Positions 1-6,703 of a stretch of 18,596 bases of DNA are shown piece by piece. The first letter of the stretch is position 1. Each line of letters opens with the position of its first letter. Made by a program: the position numbers and the translations under genes. Origin of the DNA: an uncultured Clostridia bacterium (GTDB lineage: Bacteria > Bacillota > Clostridia > TANB77 > CAG-508); contig CALXVF010000005.1 of the NCBI GenBank assembly GCA_944391895.1, positions 1-18,596 on the forward strand, read 5' to 3'. The notes below the pieces were generated by a model that was not told the DNA's origin, ran no database searches, and saw only the letters and a list, made by a program, of their open reading frames with translations.

Positions 1-200
1 AGTCACCAAATTTATATTGAATTTTTTAATCAATTTAATTTTAAATTTTTTTATCAATTTTGTATTGACTTTTACATATGGACTTTTCATACGTTCCACT
101 CCTCTCATATTTAATATTTTAAGCCGTCAAACTTTTAATATTATATCATGTTTGGAGTGGGTATTTTTGTTACTTTACTCAACGCTAAAAGCTTTCCGTT

Positions 201-221
201 ACCACGGGTATAACCCGTGGT
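201..221. repeat. Perfect GC-rich hairpin (9-bp stem, 3-nt loop)
   Basis: ACCACGGGT, loop ATA, ACCCGTGGT forms a perfect 9-bp stem inside very AT-rich sequence. No T-run follows on either strand, so it is not a normal intrinsic terminator. Short GC-rich subterminal hairpins of this type are typical of IS200/IS605-family ends, which are processed as single-stranded DNA by Y1 transposases. No transposase gene is present in the window, so a solo end or decayed element is an inference only. Confidence 0.6.
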
Positions 222-241
222 TTACTCTTAAAGTTAATTAA

Positions 242-265
242 AGAGAATGAAATATTTCATTCTCT
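242..265 (-). terminator. Palindromic terminator candidate after the 675-aa gene
   Basis: AGAGAATGAAAT followed by ATTTCATTCTCT is a perfect 24-bp palindrome, about 45 bp beyond the stop codon of the minus-strand gene that ends at 311. As RNA it gives a 10-bp stem with a 4-nt loop. The following minus-strand sequence is only moderately U-rich, so termination strength is uncertain. Confidence 0.45.
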
Positions 266-310
266 CTAATTTGATATTCATAAATACTTCTACTTAAAAC
301 TAATCTCATA

Positions 311-2338
311 TCAATTAAATTCTATTTCGCCATCATTATTATCTCTTTGCTGAACATTGCTTTGTCCTTGTAATCTAGTTTCCAAGCCACTATTTAACCC
401 GTTTCTAGAACTATATAATATTTTTAATCTATCTATATAATTGTCATAATTATAGGTTTGACATTCTTTCAAAAATGTACCAGTATGTTCTGAATAAACC
501 TTTTTTAAATCTTTAGTTACTTTTACAAATTCCTCAATTCCTTGATTAAATGTATCTATGTCAGAAGTTATTATTGTTCCTATAATTTCTTCTAGCCATT
601 TTTTTATTGCTGGGTCAGAAAAAATTTGATTTCTTACATTTTTGAGTTTACCTATTTGGGCAGCCCTATTATTCTCTATTTTATGAATTATATCTGGTAT
701 TAAATCCATTCTATGTTCTTCTTTGATTGCCCTAACCATATCTTGTACTTTAGTAAATTCTAATTTAGTACATTGAGTTCCATCTATTACTGCAATTGGA
801 ATATCTAATGAAGCTGCTAATCTTTTTGCTGAATTCCATTCCCAATTATTTTTATCATCAATATCTTCAAGTTCTTCTGCTATAAATACTACGAAAGTAG
901 GTTTTCTATTAACCAGTTTACCATCTTTCTCAATTTTTCTTTCAACTAGTAATTCATTATAAATTTTCGAAGAATTAATTTGATTTTGTGGAATTAAAAA
1001 TCTATTTTGCTCTAAATCTTCCCACATTTCAAATACATAATCAACAGTTCCAGCATCTTGATTTCTAGCTTGTAACAACTCATTTTTTCCAATATCAGAG
1101 AAAGCCAATAAATAAGTTTCGTCAACTACTCCAAGAAAGTCATTTCCTATATATGAGCAAGATATTGTATGATTTTTATCCTGTCTGTCCCAATCTGCCC
1201 TCAAATCCTTATAGTTATGATTAATATAATAAATTCCACCTAACGAAGTTAATATCATATTAAAATTTGCTCTATCATTGTTTTTCCCTAAAACATTATA
1301 AATTTTTACTTCTGCTTTTTTTCTTCCTTTTATTTTTGCACTCTGTGACCCAATATAATCTTGCTCATTAATTTGATATAAAGTTTCTTGGTATTTTTGT
1401 AAATAAGCATTTTTTAGGTTTGGAAAAATATTGATAGTACCACCATAATTTTCATAAACTTCATCTAAGCTAGTTTGCCTTAATTTTTCTACATTAGTTT
1501 CTCCTAATATGTTTTTTAACTCTTTAATTATCCTTGTTTCTTCAGATTGTTCAATTTTATCGCAATCTTGTCCAAAAGCACTACATAAAACATGAGCTTT
1601 TTCTAAACTCATTCCATATTTTGCTTCAATAATTGCATATCTAATCCTATCTAGTTCATCTAATGATTTCATTTCATATAATAATTCAAAAGGAAAATCA
1701 CTAATCTCATCTTCTGATTTCATGTCTTTTTCATATTCTTCCTCAACTATTTTAGGATTAGAAATAATTTGTTGACACATCGCTTTTCTATTTTCATAGT
1801 ATGCATCCAATTCCCTCAAACTTCCTAAACCAAATTGACTATTGCTTACTATTATACTAATAGCCTTCAGTCTTTCATTTTCCGGTAGATTTTGTAAATC
1901 ATTTAAATTTATATTCTTACATGAATAAGTACTTAAATTGCTAATACGTTCATTAAAATCTGTTGTTTTGTAGTTAAGTATATAACAATATGTTTGCAAT
2001 TCTTCTTCTGATAATTCTAAAATTGCATCTTGCAATATAGAGTCATTAACTATTCTCTCTAATTTTGATTTTCCAAATAATTCTACTATATTTTTTCTCA
2101 GCATTTTAATATTTAAAGTTTCTAACAAATTATGGTTTCTTGACAATAGTTCTTCTAGAAGCTTTTTCGCTTCTTTTTGTTGTAATTCATTTGGGAATTC
2201 AAAATTTATCGCTTCTTCTACACTTTTATCCCATAATCTAGGAGTTAAAAATTTATTTGCAATACTTGGAAATATTCTATTAATCAATTTTTTTGTGAAA
2301 TTATCTTTATATTTTACTAATTTGTTTTGAACTGTCAT
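311..2338 (-). CDS. Large uncharacterised soluble protein (675 aa)
   Basis: I do not recognise this family. The protein is 675 aa, highly charged, with no signal peptide or membrane segment. Residues 1-330 look largely helical with many Glu/Lys-rich stretches. The middle (about 335-430) looks like a globular alpha/beta domain with several Gly and aromatic residues (e.g. YIGNDFLGVVDETYLLAFSD, ~396-415). Residues 478-520 contain a hydrophobic strand (TFVVFIAEEL), then NWEW at 498-501 and a strand ending IPIAVID, reminiscent of an alpha/beta nucleotide- or nuclease-like fold, but I cannot name it. The tail after 640 is Gln/Asn-rich and probably disordered. The ATG has an AAGGA site 8 nt upstream. 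It has its own promoter (2378-2406) just after the tRNA terminator, so it is probably monocistronic. The reading frame is intact and base use matches the neighbours. Confidence 0.75.
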   Translation of the reverse strand: MTVQNKLVKYKDNFTKKLINRIFPSIANKFLTPRLWDKSVEEAINFEFPNELQQKEAKKLLEELLSRNHNLLETLNIKMLRKNIVELFGKSKLERIVNDSILQDAILELSEEELQTYCYILNYKTTDFNERISNLSTYSCKNINLNDLQNLPENERLKAISIIVSNSQFGLGSLRELDAYYENRKAMCQQIISNPKIVEEEYEKDMKSEDEISDFPFELLYEMKSLDELDRIRYAIIEAKYGMSLEKAHVLCSAFGQDCDKIEQSEETRIIKELKNILGETNVEKLRQTSLDEVYENYGGTINIFPNLKNAYLQKYQETLYQINEQDYIGSQSAKIKGRKKAEVKIYNVLGKNNDRANFNMILTSLGGIYYINHNYKDLRADWDRQDKNHTISCSYIGNDFLGVVDETYLLAFSDIGKNELLQARNQDAGTVDYVFEMWEDLEQNRFLIPQNQINSSKIYNELLVERKIEKDGKLVNRKPTFVVFIAEELEDIDDKNNWEWNSAKRLAASLDIPIAVIDGTQCTKLEFTKVQDMVRAIKEEHRMDLIPDIIHKIENNRAAQIGKLKNVRNQIFSDPAIKKWLEEIIGTIITSDIDTFNQGIEEFVKVTKDLKKVYSEHTGTFLKECQTYNYDNYIDRLKILYSSRNGLNSGLETRLQGQSNVQQRDNNDGEIEFN

Positions 2339-2377
2339 TTGTATTTTCCTTTTTATTTTTAATTGTACTTATAAAAT

Positions 2378-2406
2378 ATTATATCAATAAAACCTATATA
2401 TTACAA
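2378..2406 (-). promoter_or_regulatory. Sigma-A promoter of the 675-aa gene
   Basis: On the minus strand TTGTAA (2401-2406), a 17-nt spacer and TATAAT (2378-2383) lie about 40 nt before the start codon. The -35 box abuts the terminator of the upstream tRNA. Confidence 0.6.
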
Positions 2407-2407
2407 T

Positions 2408-2436
2408 AAAAAAAGCCCTAGAAATAGGACTTTTTT
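2408..2436 (-). terminator. Rho-independent terminator of the tRNA gene
   Basis: The 6-bp stem 2415-2420/2425-2430 has a GAAA loop (TTTC in the transcript) and a single G-U pair. It is flanked by seven As and six Ts, so the minus transcript ends in a run of seven Us and the stem is extended by A-U pairs. It lies 3 nt beyond the tRNA CCA end and may also work in the plus direction. Confidence 0.85.
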
Positions 2437-2439
2437 GTT

Positions 2440-2516
2440 TGGTGGCGAAGAGGAGATTCGAACTCTTGACCTGCCGGGTATGAACCGGATGCTCTAGCCA
2501 ACTGAGCTACTTCGCC
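2440..2516 (-). tRNA. tRNA-Met (anticodon CAU), CCA encoded
   Basis: The 77-nt cloverleaf has a perfect 7-bp acceptor stem (GGCGAAG/CTTCGCC), D stem GCTC/GAGC, anticodon loop TTCATAC, T loop TTCGAAT, discriminator A and a genomically encoded CCA (2440-2442). The G1-C72 pair excludes an initiator tRNA, which has an unpaired 1-72. The loop TTCATAC resembles Bacillus elongator tRNA-Met. A CAU tRNA converted to tRNA-Ile2 by lysidine cannot be fully excluded. Two stem positions are mismatched: U27-C43 at the base of the anticodon stem and A50-C64 in the T stem. It has a perfect consensus promoter and its own terminator. Confidence 0.95.
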
Positions 2517-2535
2517 ATAAATTAAGACAATACTT

Positions 2536-2564
2536 ATTATATAAGAAATAATAAATATTGTCAA
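2536..2564 (-). promoter_or_regulatory. Consensus sigma-A promoter of the tRNA
   Basis: TTGACA (2559-2564, minus), 17-nt spacer, TATAAT (2536-2541): an exact match to consensus, about 20 nt upstream of the mature tRNA 5' end, as expected for a strongly expressed stable RNA. Confidence 0.85.
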
Positions 2565-2570
2565 TAGTTT

Positions 2571-3359
2571 TTATTGATTTTCCCATTGTGCAATTAATTT
2601 TGTATTTTCTGTTACTGTATATTGTGCTCCTGGCTGATAAATTAAATCGTCATTTTCTGGTTTCCAACCTACAAATACATATCCGTCTCTTTTAGGAGCA
2701 TTCCTTAAAGTAATTGTATCTTGTCCTGTTGCTTCTGCAGTTTGCATATCTGGAGTAGTATCTCCTCCATTTGAGTCATAAATTACTGTAAATACATCAG
2801 ATAATTCGGTAAAATCTTCTGGTAATCTATGATATATTTCTCCTTTATATTCTAGCCCATCTGTATAATATATTGTTTTTGTTTTTGCATTAATTATATA
2901 TGTGTCATTTCCTTGATATTCGTATTGTATTATATTTGTATCATTTGGATTTTTTCCTTGATTAATATCTAAACTTGCATAATCTTCAATTTTATTACCT
3001 GTTCCATATCTTAAATCAATTTGTGCATCCAAATGGCTATTTAATTCTTTTAAGCTAATAACATAGTATTCATCACCATCATTTGGATTTCTAACTATTT
3101 CTCCATTTTGAAAATTATTTAAGAAACTTATATCTCCTGTATATCTTGGTCCTATAGTTGCAATAGACTGTGAATCTAAATATGCTGTTCCTATTGATTC
3201 TCTAAGTTTATCTATATCCCCTTTAAAATAAGTATATTTTTGCAATTCAGAAACTTCTGTAGTATTTACTATTACAGGAATACTTACTAGAACTAAAATA
3301 ATTACTGTAATAACTAAAACGACTATAGTTATTCCTTTTTCACTATTAATCTTTTGCAT
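2571..3359 (-). CDS. Prepilin-like surface protein with C-terminal InlB-type repeat
   Basis: The 262-aa protein starts with a short positively charged leader ending in Gly9, then a hydrophobic helix of about 20 residues (ITIVVLVITVIILVLVSIPV). This has the layout of a type IV prepilin/pseudopilin cleaved by prepilin peptidase. The usual Glu at mature position 5 is Val here. The middle (about 45-185) is a globular, Tyr/Asp/Asn-rich domain of unknown type. Residues 190-262 match the Listeria-Bacteroides repeat (InlB B-repeat, PF09479): FTVIYDSNGG, the RDGYVFVGW core, and a terminal LIAQWENQ. It is probably anchored in the membrane by the N-terminal helix and displayed outside. No LPxTG motif is present and no pilus assembly genes lie nearby. 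The start has AAGGA about 8-9 nt upstream. Confidence 0.75.
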   Translation of the reverse strand: MQKINSEKGITIVVLVITVIILVLVSIPVIVNTTEVSELQKYTYFKGDIDKLRESIGTAYLDSQSIATIGPRYTGDISFLNNFQNGEIVRNPNDGDEYYVISLKELNSHLDAQIDLRYGTGNKIEDYASLDINQGKNPNDTNIIQYEYQGNDTYIINAKTKTIYYTDGLEYKGEIYHRLPEDFTELSDVFTVIYDSNGGDTTPDMQTAEATGQDTITLRNAPKRDGYVFVGWKPENDDLIYQPGAQYTVTENTKLIAQWENQ

Positions 3360-3393
3360 TTTTCCATTCCTTTATTCTTAATTTTTCAATTAT

Positions 3394-3422
3394 ATATTAT
3401 TATATTTTTATATATTTTTCAA
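3394..3422 (-). promoter_or_regulatory. Possible promoter of the prepilin-like gene
   Basis: On the minus strand TTGAAA (3417-3422) and TAATAT (3394-3399) are separated by 17 nt. The region is a run of A/T repeats with several overlapping -10-like sequences, so the exact box is uncertain. Confidence 0.35.
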
Positions 3423-3442
3423 GTCTTTTAGGTTTTTGTAAC

Positions 3443-3477
3443 AAAAAAATAATAATCCAATAACTTGGATTATTATT
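3443..3477 (-). terminator. Rho-independent terminator after the 110-aa gene
   Basis: A perfect 13-bp stem (3448-3460 with 3465-3477, TAAC loop on the plus strand) is followed on the minus strand by a run of Us (plus-strand As 3443-3449). It begins 5 nt after the stop codon at 3483. Confidence 0.85.
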
Positions 3478-3482
3478 TTAAC

Positions 3483-3815
3483 TTAGTGTTCTCTATCGTT
3501 TTCTATTTCTTGCTCTACTTCGGGTTGTTTGGATTTGCTCACTGTTTGAACAGGTATTTCCATACCTGGTTGTAGTCCTGATGGTTGTATTGTTTTTTGT
3601 TTATTTTTTTGCATTCTTTCTGTTAATCCACCAACTGTTTTGCTAGCTTCTGCAAAAGCTTTGTTAATTTCATTTATATCTTGTCCTGTTTGCTTAGAAA
3701 CTTCTACTGCTAATTCTGCATCTGGCATATCTTGGCTTTCTTCTTTTTCCTCAAACATTTTTAAGTTTTTTATTTTATTTATAAATTCCCCTATTCTTTC
3801 TTTTATTTTACTCAT
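3483..3815 (-). CDS. Small charged hypothetical protein (110 aa)
   Basis: I do not recognise this gene. The 110-aa product is hydrophilic with no signal peptide or membrane segment. Residues 1-30 are a Lys/Glu-rich amphipathic helix. Residues 32-75 contain a predicted helical segment around DAELAVEVSKQTGQDINEIN. The tail is Gln/Pro/Glu-rich and likely disordered. It has a clear promoter (3854-3882) and terminator (3443-3477), so it is a monocistronic, really expressed gene. The GAGGAG ribosome site is about 12 nt from the ATG, longer than usual, and no better in-frame start exists. Confidence 0.65.
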   Translation of the reverse strand: MSKIKERIGEFINKIKNLKMFEEKEESQDMPDAELAVEVSKQTGQDINEINKAFAEASKTVGGLTERMQKNKQKTIQPSGLQPGMEIPVQTVSKSKQPEVEQEIENDREH

Positions 3816-3853
3816 TTTACTATGAGACTCCTCTCTTAATCATTAATATAATT

Positions 3854-3882
3854 ATTATACCATATATTGTTACTTTTTTCAA
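3854..3882 (-). promoter_or_regulatory. Sigma-A promoter of the 110-aa gene
   Basis: TTGAAA (3877-3882, minus), 17-nt spacer, TATAAT (3854-3859). The left end of the insertion sequence lies only about 30 bp upstream of the -35 box, with one 27-bp direct repeat copy in between. Confidence 0.75.
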
Positions 3883-3886
3883 GCCT

Positions 3887-3913
3887 TTTTAGTATTTAAT
3901 TATGTCACCTTGT
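3887..3913. repeat. 27-bp direct repeat, left copy (target duplication)
   Basis: This copy is identical over 27 bp to 5061-5087 (starts TTTTAGTATT, ends CACCTTGT), with differing bases on both outer sides. The two copies flank the insertion sequence almost symmetrically. The right copy contains the last codons and stop of the M50 protease gene, so this left copy is the duplicated one. Confidence 0.9.
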
Positions 3914-5060
3914 GAAGGTTAGTCAATCATATGTCACACTTTTTTGAAAAATATATACTTTGAGTACTCTATATTGTTATAACCGATTCTTCTTGACTTT
4001 TATATTTTTTCAGGAATTCCTTTGGACTCAACCATCCTAGTGGTCTCATTGGAAAATTATTATATTCTTTTCTCCAATCTGCTCCTCTATTTCTTAAATC
4101 TTCTAAACTACAAAATACCTTATTGTAGTAAAATCTTTCTTGGTCTTTTCTATGACTTCTTTCTACTCTTCCGTTTTGCTTTGGTGTGTGTGGTTTTATT
4201 ACTTTGTAATCTATCTTTAATTCTTCTAACGTTTTCTCAAACAATGTCTTCTTATTCTTTAAAAATGCCTGCCAACTTAGTCTATTTGTAAATTCAAACC
4301 CATTATCTGTTTGTATTGTTTTTATTTCTATATCGTATTGTTCTCTAAAATATTTTACCATCCTTTTTACAAATTCACTGGACATATATGTACTGTGTTC
4401 ATTTGTATACCATATATATCTTATTCTCGTGAATTCGTCTATTCCTGTATATTGATAATATTTTTCTCCCATTTTTTGCAGTTCCGGACTCATACATTTC
4501 TTTGGTACATATTTTACATCTACTTGTACTTTTTCCCCCGGATATGTTCCTACTACCCATTCACATGCTTCTCTTTCTTTTTTCTTACTTGGTGCTTTAT
4601 TATATATTCCTAGTCGTTGTAGCACATGATACAATCCTTGCACCGTTCTCCTATAGCCTGCTTCTCTTAACTTTATCCATAATACAACCAATCCAGTATC
4701 TTTATTATTATTTTTATAGTTCTTAATCATTTTTATCTCTTCTTCTGTGTGTTGATTTGGATGATAATGTGGCTTTCTTGACTTATCTTTTAAACTTTCT
4801 ATACTTCCGTCATATCTTTTTCTCCATCTGTATATTGTTCTTCTGCATTCACAAAATTTAATTGATGCTTTTGTCACTCCATATTTATATGAAAATTTTA
4901 CTACAGACTCTTTATATTTTAACTTTTGTGTGATATTATTACCCATAGAGAGTGCCTCCAATACTGTTTATTTGTGGTTATTTAAACAATATCATTTTTG
5001 GTACTCTCTTTCAATATTTTATTTTCAATTTTCTTGTGACATTTCTATTTTAAACCTATA
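3914..5060 (-). mobile_element. DDE-transposase insertion sequence (~1.15 kb)
   Basis: The element is bounded by 27-bp direct repeats and has long imperfect terminal inverted repeats. Reading inward from each end one finds AGGTT, 11 nt, then ATGTCACA, then a TTGAAAA block, then GAGTAC: left 3916-3967, right complement 5001-5057. The AGGTT to TGTCAC spacing is identical at both ends, which supports the outer boundaries. One gene, the transposase at 3969-4946, fills the element. IS481-type elements begin TGT, like the inner TGTCACA, but they normally make short duplications. A 27-bp duplication is what I recall for the IS1202 group. Exact boundaries may shift by 1-3 bp. Confidence 0.85.
3969..4946 (-). 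CDS. DDE (rve-type) transposase
   Basis: The 325-aa integrase-core transposase has an N-terminal helix-turn-helix region (about 10-50, including TIYRWRKRYDGS) that would bind the terminal repeats, a linker helix region, and the RNase H-like catalytic core. The catalytic triad is visible as Asp143 (QVDVKYV), Asp214 (IQTDNGFEF) and Glu262 (QNGRVERSHRKDQ). The second Asp to Glu spacing is 47 residues rather than the common 35. The C-terminus has the usual NNFPMRPLGWLSPKEFL motif that follows rve cores. I chose the ATG at 4946 because GGAGG lies 8 nt upstream; the frame also allows a TTG five codons earlier that overlaps this site. The gene is intact and probably active. It points the same way as the upstream spoIVF operon, so read-through could express it. 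Confidence 0.9.
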   Translation of the reverse strand: MGNNITQKLKYKESVVKFSYKYGVTKASIKFCECRRTIYRWRKRYDGSIESLKDKSRKPHYHPNQHTEEEIKMIKNYKNNNKDTGLVVLWIKLREAGYRRTVQGLYHVLQRLGIYNKAPSKKKEREACEWVVGTYPGEKVQVDVKYVPKKCMSPELQKMGEKYYQYTGIDEFTRIRYIWYTNEHSTYMSSEFVKRMVKYFREQYDIEIKTIQTDNGFEFTNRLSWQAFLKNKKTLFEKTLEELKIDYKVIKPHTPKQNGRVERSHRKDQERFYYNKVFCSLEDLRNRGADWRKEYNNFPMRPLGWLSPKEFLKKYKSQEESVITI

Positions 5061-5087
5061 TTTTAGTATTTAATTATGTCACCTTGT
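5061..5087. repeat. 27-bp direct repeat, right copy (original target)
   Basis: Exact partner of 3887-3913. It spans the stop codon (5074-5076) and last codons of the M50 protease gene. Because the target was duplicated, the gene kept its native 3' end despite the insertion just downstream. Confidence 0.9.
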
Positions 5088-5769
5088 AGTCTTGATTCAT
5101 TTTTACATATTTTTTATCTAATTCCTCTATTTTTTTGTAAAGATTTTCCTTTATGTTGTATTCTTTATTGCATTTATATACTAATGTCCACAAGTATATT
5201 ATTACAAGAAATATTGCTATATTTTTATAATAAAGTATCAATACACTAGCCAATGCTGTAAGTATTATTGTGTTTACATTTGTAATTGTTTTTGTGACTG
5301 AATAACTTTCTCTTAGTCCAATTGTTATATGCAATATTTCTTGTAATACTCTTCCACCATCTAATGGATATATTGGAATTAAATTAAATAAAATTAGTAA
5401 AATATTTGCATATATTGCATTTTGATACTGAACCAATTCAAATTCATCTTTTAAGAAGAAAATTATTATGATACAAATTATATTTGTAAATGGTCCTGCT
5501 AAAGCTATTGCTATCTTTTTTAGACTCAATAAATTTCCTCTTTTTATCTTTTTATTATAGTCTTTATAATTTATTTCAAATCCTAAATTAAATCCATATG
5601 GAATGATACTAATTGATTTAGGTTTAAATCCTAAACATACTCCACATAAAAGATGTCCTAGTTCATGTATTAGTGCATAAAACATTAATATTGCATATAT
5701 TCCAATATTTTGAGTTATTAAGAAAATTAATATTATAGCAAATATTTTTAAATCTATTTTTATCTGCAT
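5074..5769 (-). CDS. SpoIVFB-like M50 intramembrane metalloprotease
   Basis: The 231-aa multi-pass membrane protein has the site-2-protease signature: zinc-binding HELGH at 35-39, AGPFTN at 91-96 and the third ligand in PLDGG (Asp137). Hydrophobic helices lie at about 8-32, 85-106, 120-134 and 165-195. In endospore formers SpoIVFB sits in the mother-cell membrane around the forespore and cleaves pro-sigma-K. The preceding M23 gene ends 11 bp upstream, matching the classical spoIVFA-spoIVFB pair and supporting that assignment over a generic M50 protease. It is shorter than B. subtilis SpoIVFB and lacks a C-terminal CBS domain. That is not caused by the insertion sequence, because the stop codon lies inside the original target copy. 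The start has AAGGAG 6 nt upstream. Confidence 0.8.
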   Translation of the reverse strand: MQIKIDLKIFAIILIFLITQNIGIYAILMFYALIHELGHLLCGVCLGFKPKSISIIPYGFNLGFEINYKDYNKKIKRGNLLSLKKIAIALAGPFTNIICIIIIFFLKDEFELVQYQNAIYANILLILFNLIPIYPLDGGRVLQEILHITIGLRESYSVTKTITNVNTIILTALASVLILYYKNIAIFLVIIYLWTLVYKCNKEYNIKENLYKKIEELDKKYVKMNQDYKVT

Positions 5770-5780
5770 TTTTATCTCCT

Positions 5781-6641
5781 TTAAAAAGTTATAATTGCTG
5801 CTGGATCGACAGTCCTCCCGCTTCTACTTATTTCAAAATGTAAGTGTGGTCCAGTAGTTCTACCAGTATTCCCTACTTCTGCAATTTTTTGTCCTTGACT
5901 TATATAGTCTCCTTGATTTACTAAAATTTTGCTGCAATGGGCATATAATGTACTAACCTCACCATTGGTTATTTTTAAATGATTTCCATAATCCCCATAT
6001 GATGATACTTCTTCCACTGTACCTTCCATTGCAGCAATTATTTCTGTGCCAACTTCCCCACCTATATCTATACCAGCATGATTTGCAGAAATTATGTCTG
6101 TTGGTTCTCTTTTTCCATATCCAGATGTTACTACTCCTTGTGTCGGAACTAACATTGATACATTTGCTTTTATATATGCAATATCTTGCTCATCTTGACT
6201 AAGTGGAACTTCTTCACTACTTCCTCCTATTCCCTCTATTTGATTTGTTGTTTCGTTACTTATTTGATTTTCTACTTGTTCATTTTCAGCTTGATTTTCT
6301 ATTTCATTTACTACATTTTCTGTAACACTATTTTCATTAGTATTTTGATTTAGGCTTGAAAAAAAATCGTTTCCTTTATTGTACAATTCTTCAAAGTTTA
6401 TATCCTGCGATAAAATTGGCTTTATTGTATCTATTGCTTGAGGATAATTTTGATTTAGGAAATATGCAATACCAAAAATACACATACTTGCAATTGTCTG
6501 TATGAATACTTTCGTTAAATATGGCATTTTCTTTTTTTCAGTAGATATATTTATACTTCTTGCAGAAATTGTTCCTCTTCTTCTATTTGCAATTTCTTCT
6601 GCTCTTCTAATTCTATCTTGCTCACTTATAATTCTTTCCAT
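5781..6641 (-). CDS. SpoIVFA-like membrane protein with M23 domain
   Basis: The 286-aa protein has an Arg-rich cytoplasmic N-terminus, one membrane helix at about 43-61, a long Asn/Glu-rich spacer (about 95-150) and a C-terminal LytM/M23 domain (about 165-286). It precedes an M50 protease gene, as spoIVFA precedes spoIVFB; SpoIVFA anchors and inhibits SpoIVFB until it is cleaved. Unlike B. subtilis SpoIVFA, whose LytM domain is degenerate, all M23 motifs are kept here: His188 and Asp192 (HAGID), His235 (LYAH) and His266/His268 (HLHFE). It could therefore bind zinc and cut peptidoglycan, as SpoIIQ-type proteins of Clostridia may do. The start has GAGG 8 nt upstream. A weak sigma-E-like sequence (GAATAAAA, 13 nt, CATATATT on the minus strand, 6673-6701) lies just upstream, unproven. 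Confidence 0.7.
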   Translation of the reverse strand: MERIISEQDRIRRAEEIANRRRGTISARSINISTEKKKMPYLTKVFIQTIASMCIFGIAYFLNQNYPQAIDTIKPILSQDINFEELYNKGNDFFSSLNQNTNENSVTENVVNEIENQAENEQVENQISNETTNQIEGIGGSSEEVPLSQDEQDIAYIKANVSMLVPTQGVVTSGYGKREPTDIISANHAGIDIGGEVGTEIIAAMEGTVEEVSSYGDYGNHLKITNGEVSTLYAHCSKILVNQGDYISQGQKIAEVGNTGRTTGPHLHFEISRSGRTVDPAAIITF

Positions 6642-6703
6642 AAAAAATACCTCTTCCTTAGTCTTTGTTTTAAATATATGACTAATGAAAAGGTTTTATT
6701 CTT

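Larger units (their letters stand above)
1..310. other. Non-coding stretch with two inverted repeats
   Basis: I see no convincing gene here. An open frame at 17-241 (plus) is low-complexity Phe/Leu/Ile/Asn-rich, lacks a ribosome binding site and runs through a perfect hairpin, so I treat it as spurious. The stretch holds an imperfect inverted repeat with arms CCACTCC (96-102) and GGAGTGG (154-160) plus partly matching AT-rich inner flanks, a perfect GC-rich hairpin at 201-221, and a perfect palindrome at 242-265. It may be the remnant of a mobile element end, or the end of something lying outside the window. Confidence 0.5.

Noticed and set aside
17..241. 74-aa plus-strand frame
   Set aside because: Low complexity, no ribosome site, runs through a hairpin; not supported as a gene.
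2440..2516. Initiator tRNA-fMet
   Set aside because: The 1-72 position is a G-C pair; initiator tRNAs have a mismatch there.
4022..4726. Several hydrophobic plus-strand frames inside the insertion sequence
   Set aside because: All are antisense to the transposase, which has the full DDE triad and a proper start.
3932..5041. Inner boundaries TGTCACA...TGTGACA as the IS ends
   Set aside because: They would leave 18-19 bp spacers before the direct repeats. The AGGTT motif at identical distance outside both suggests the ends lie further out.
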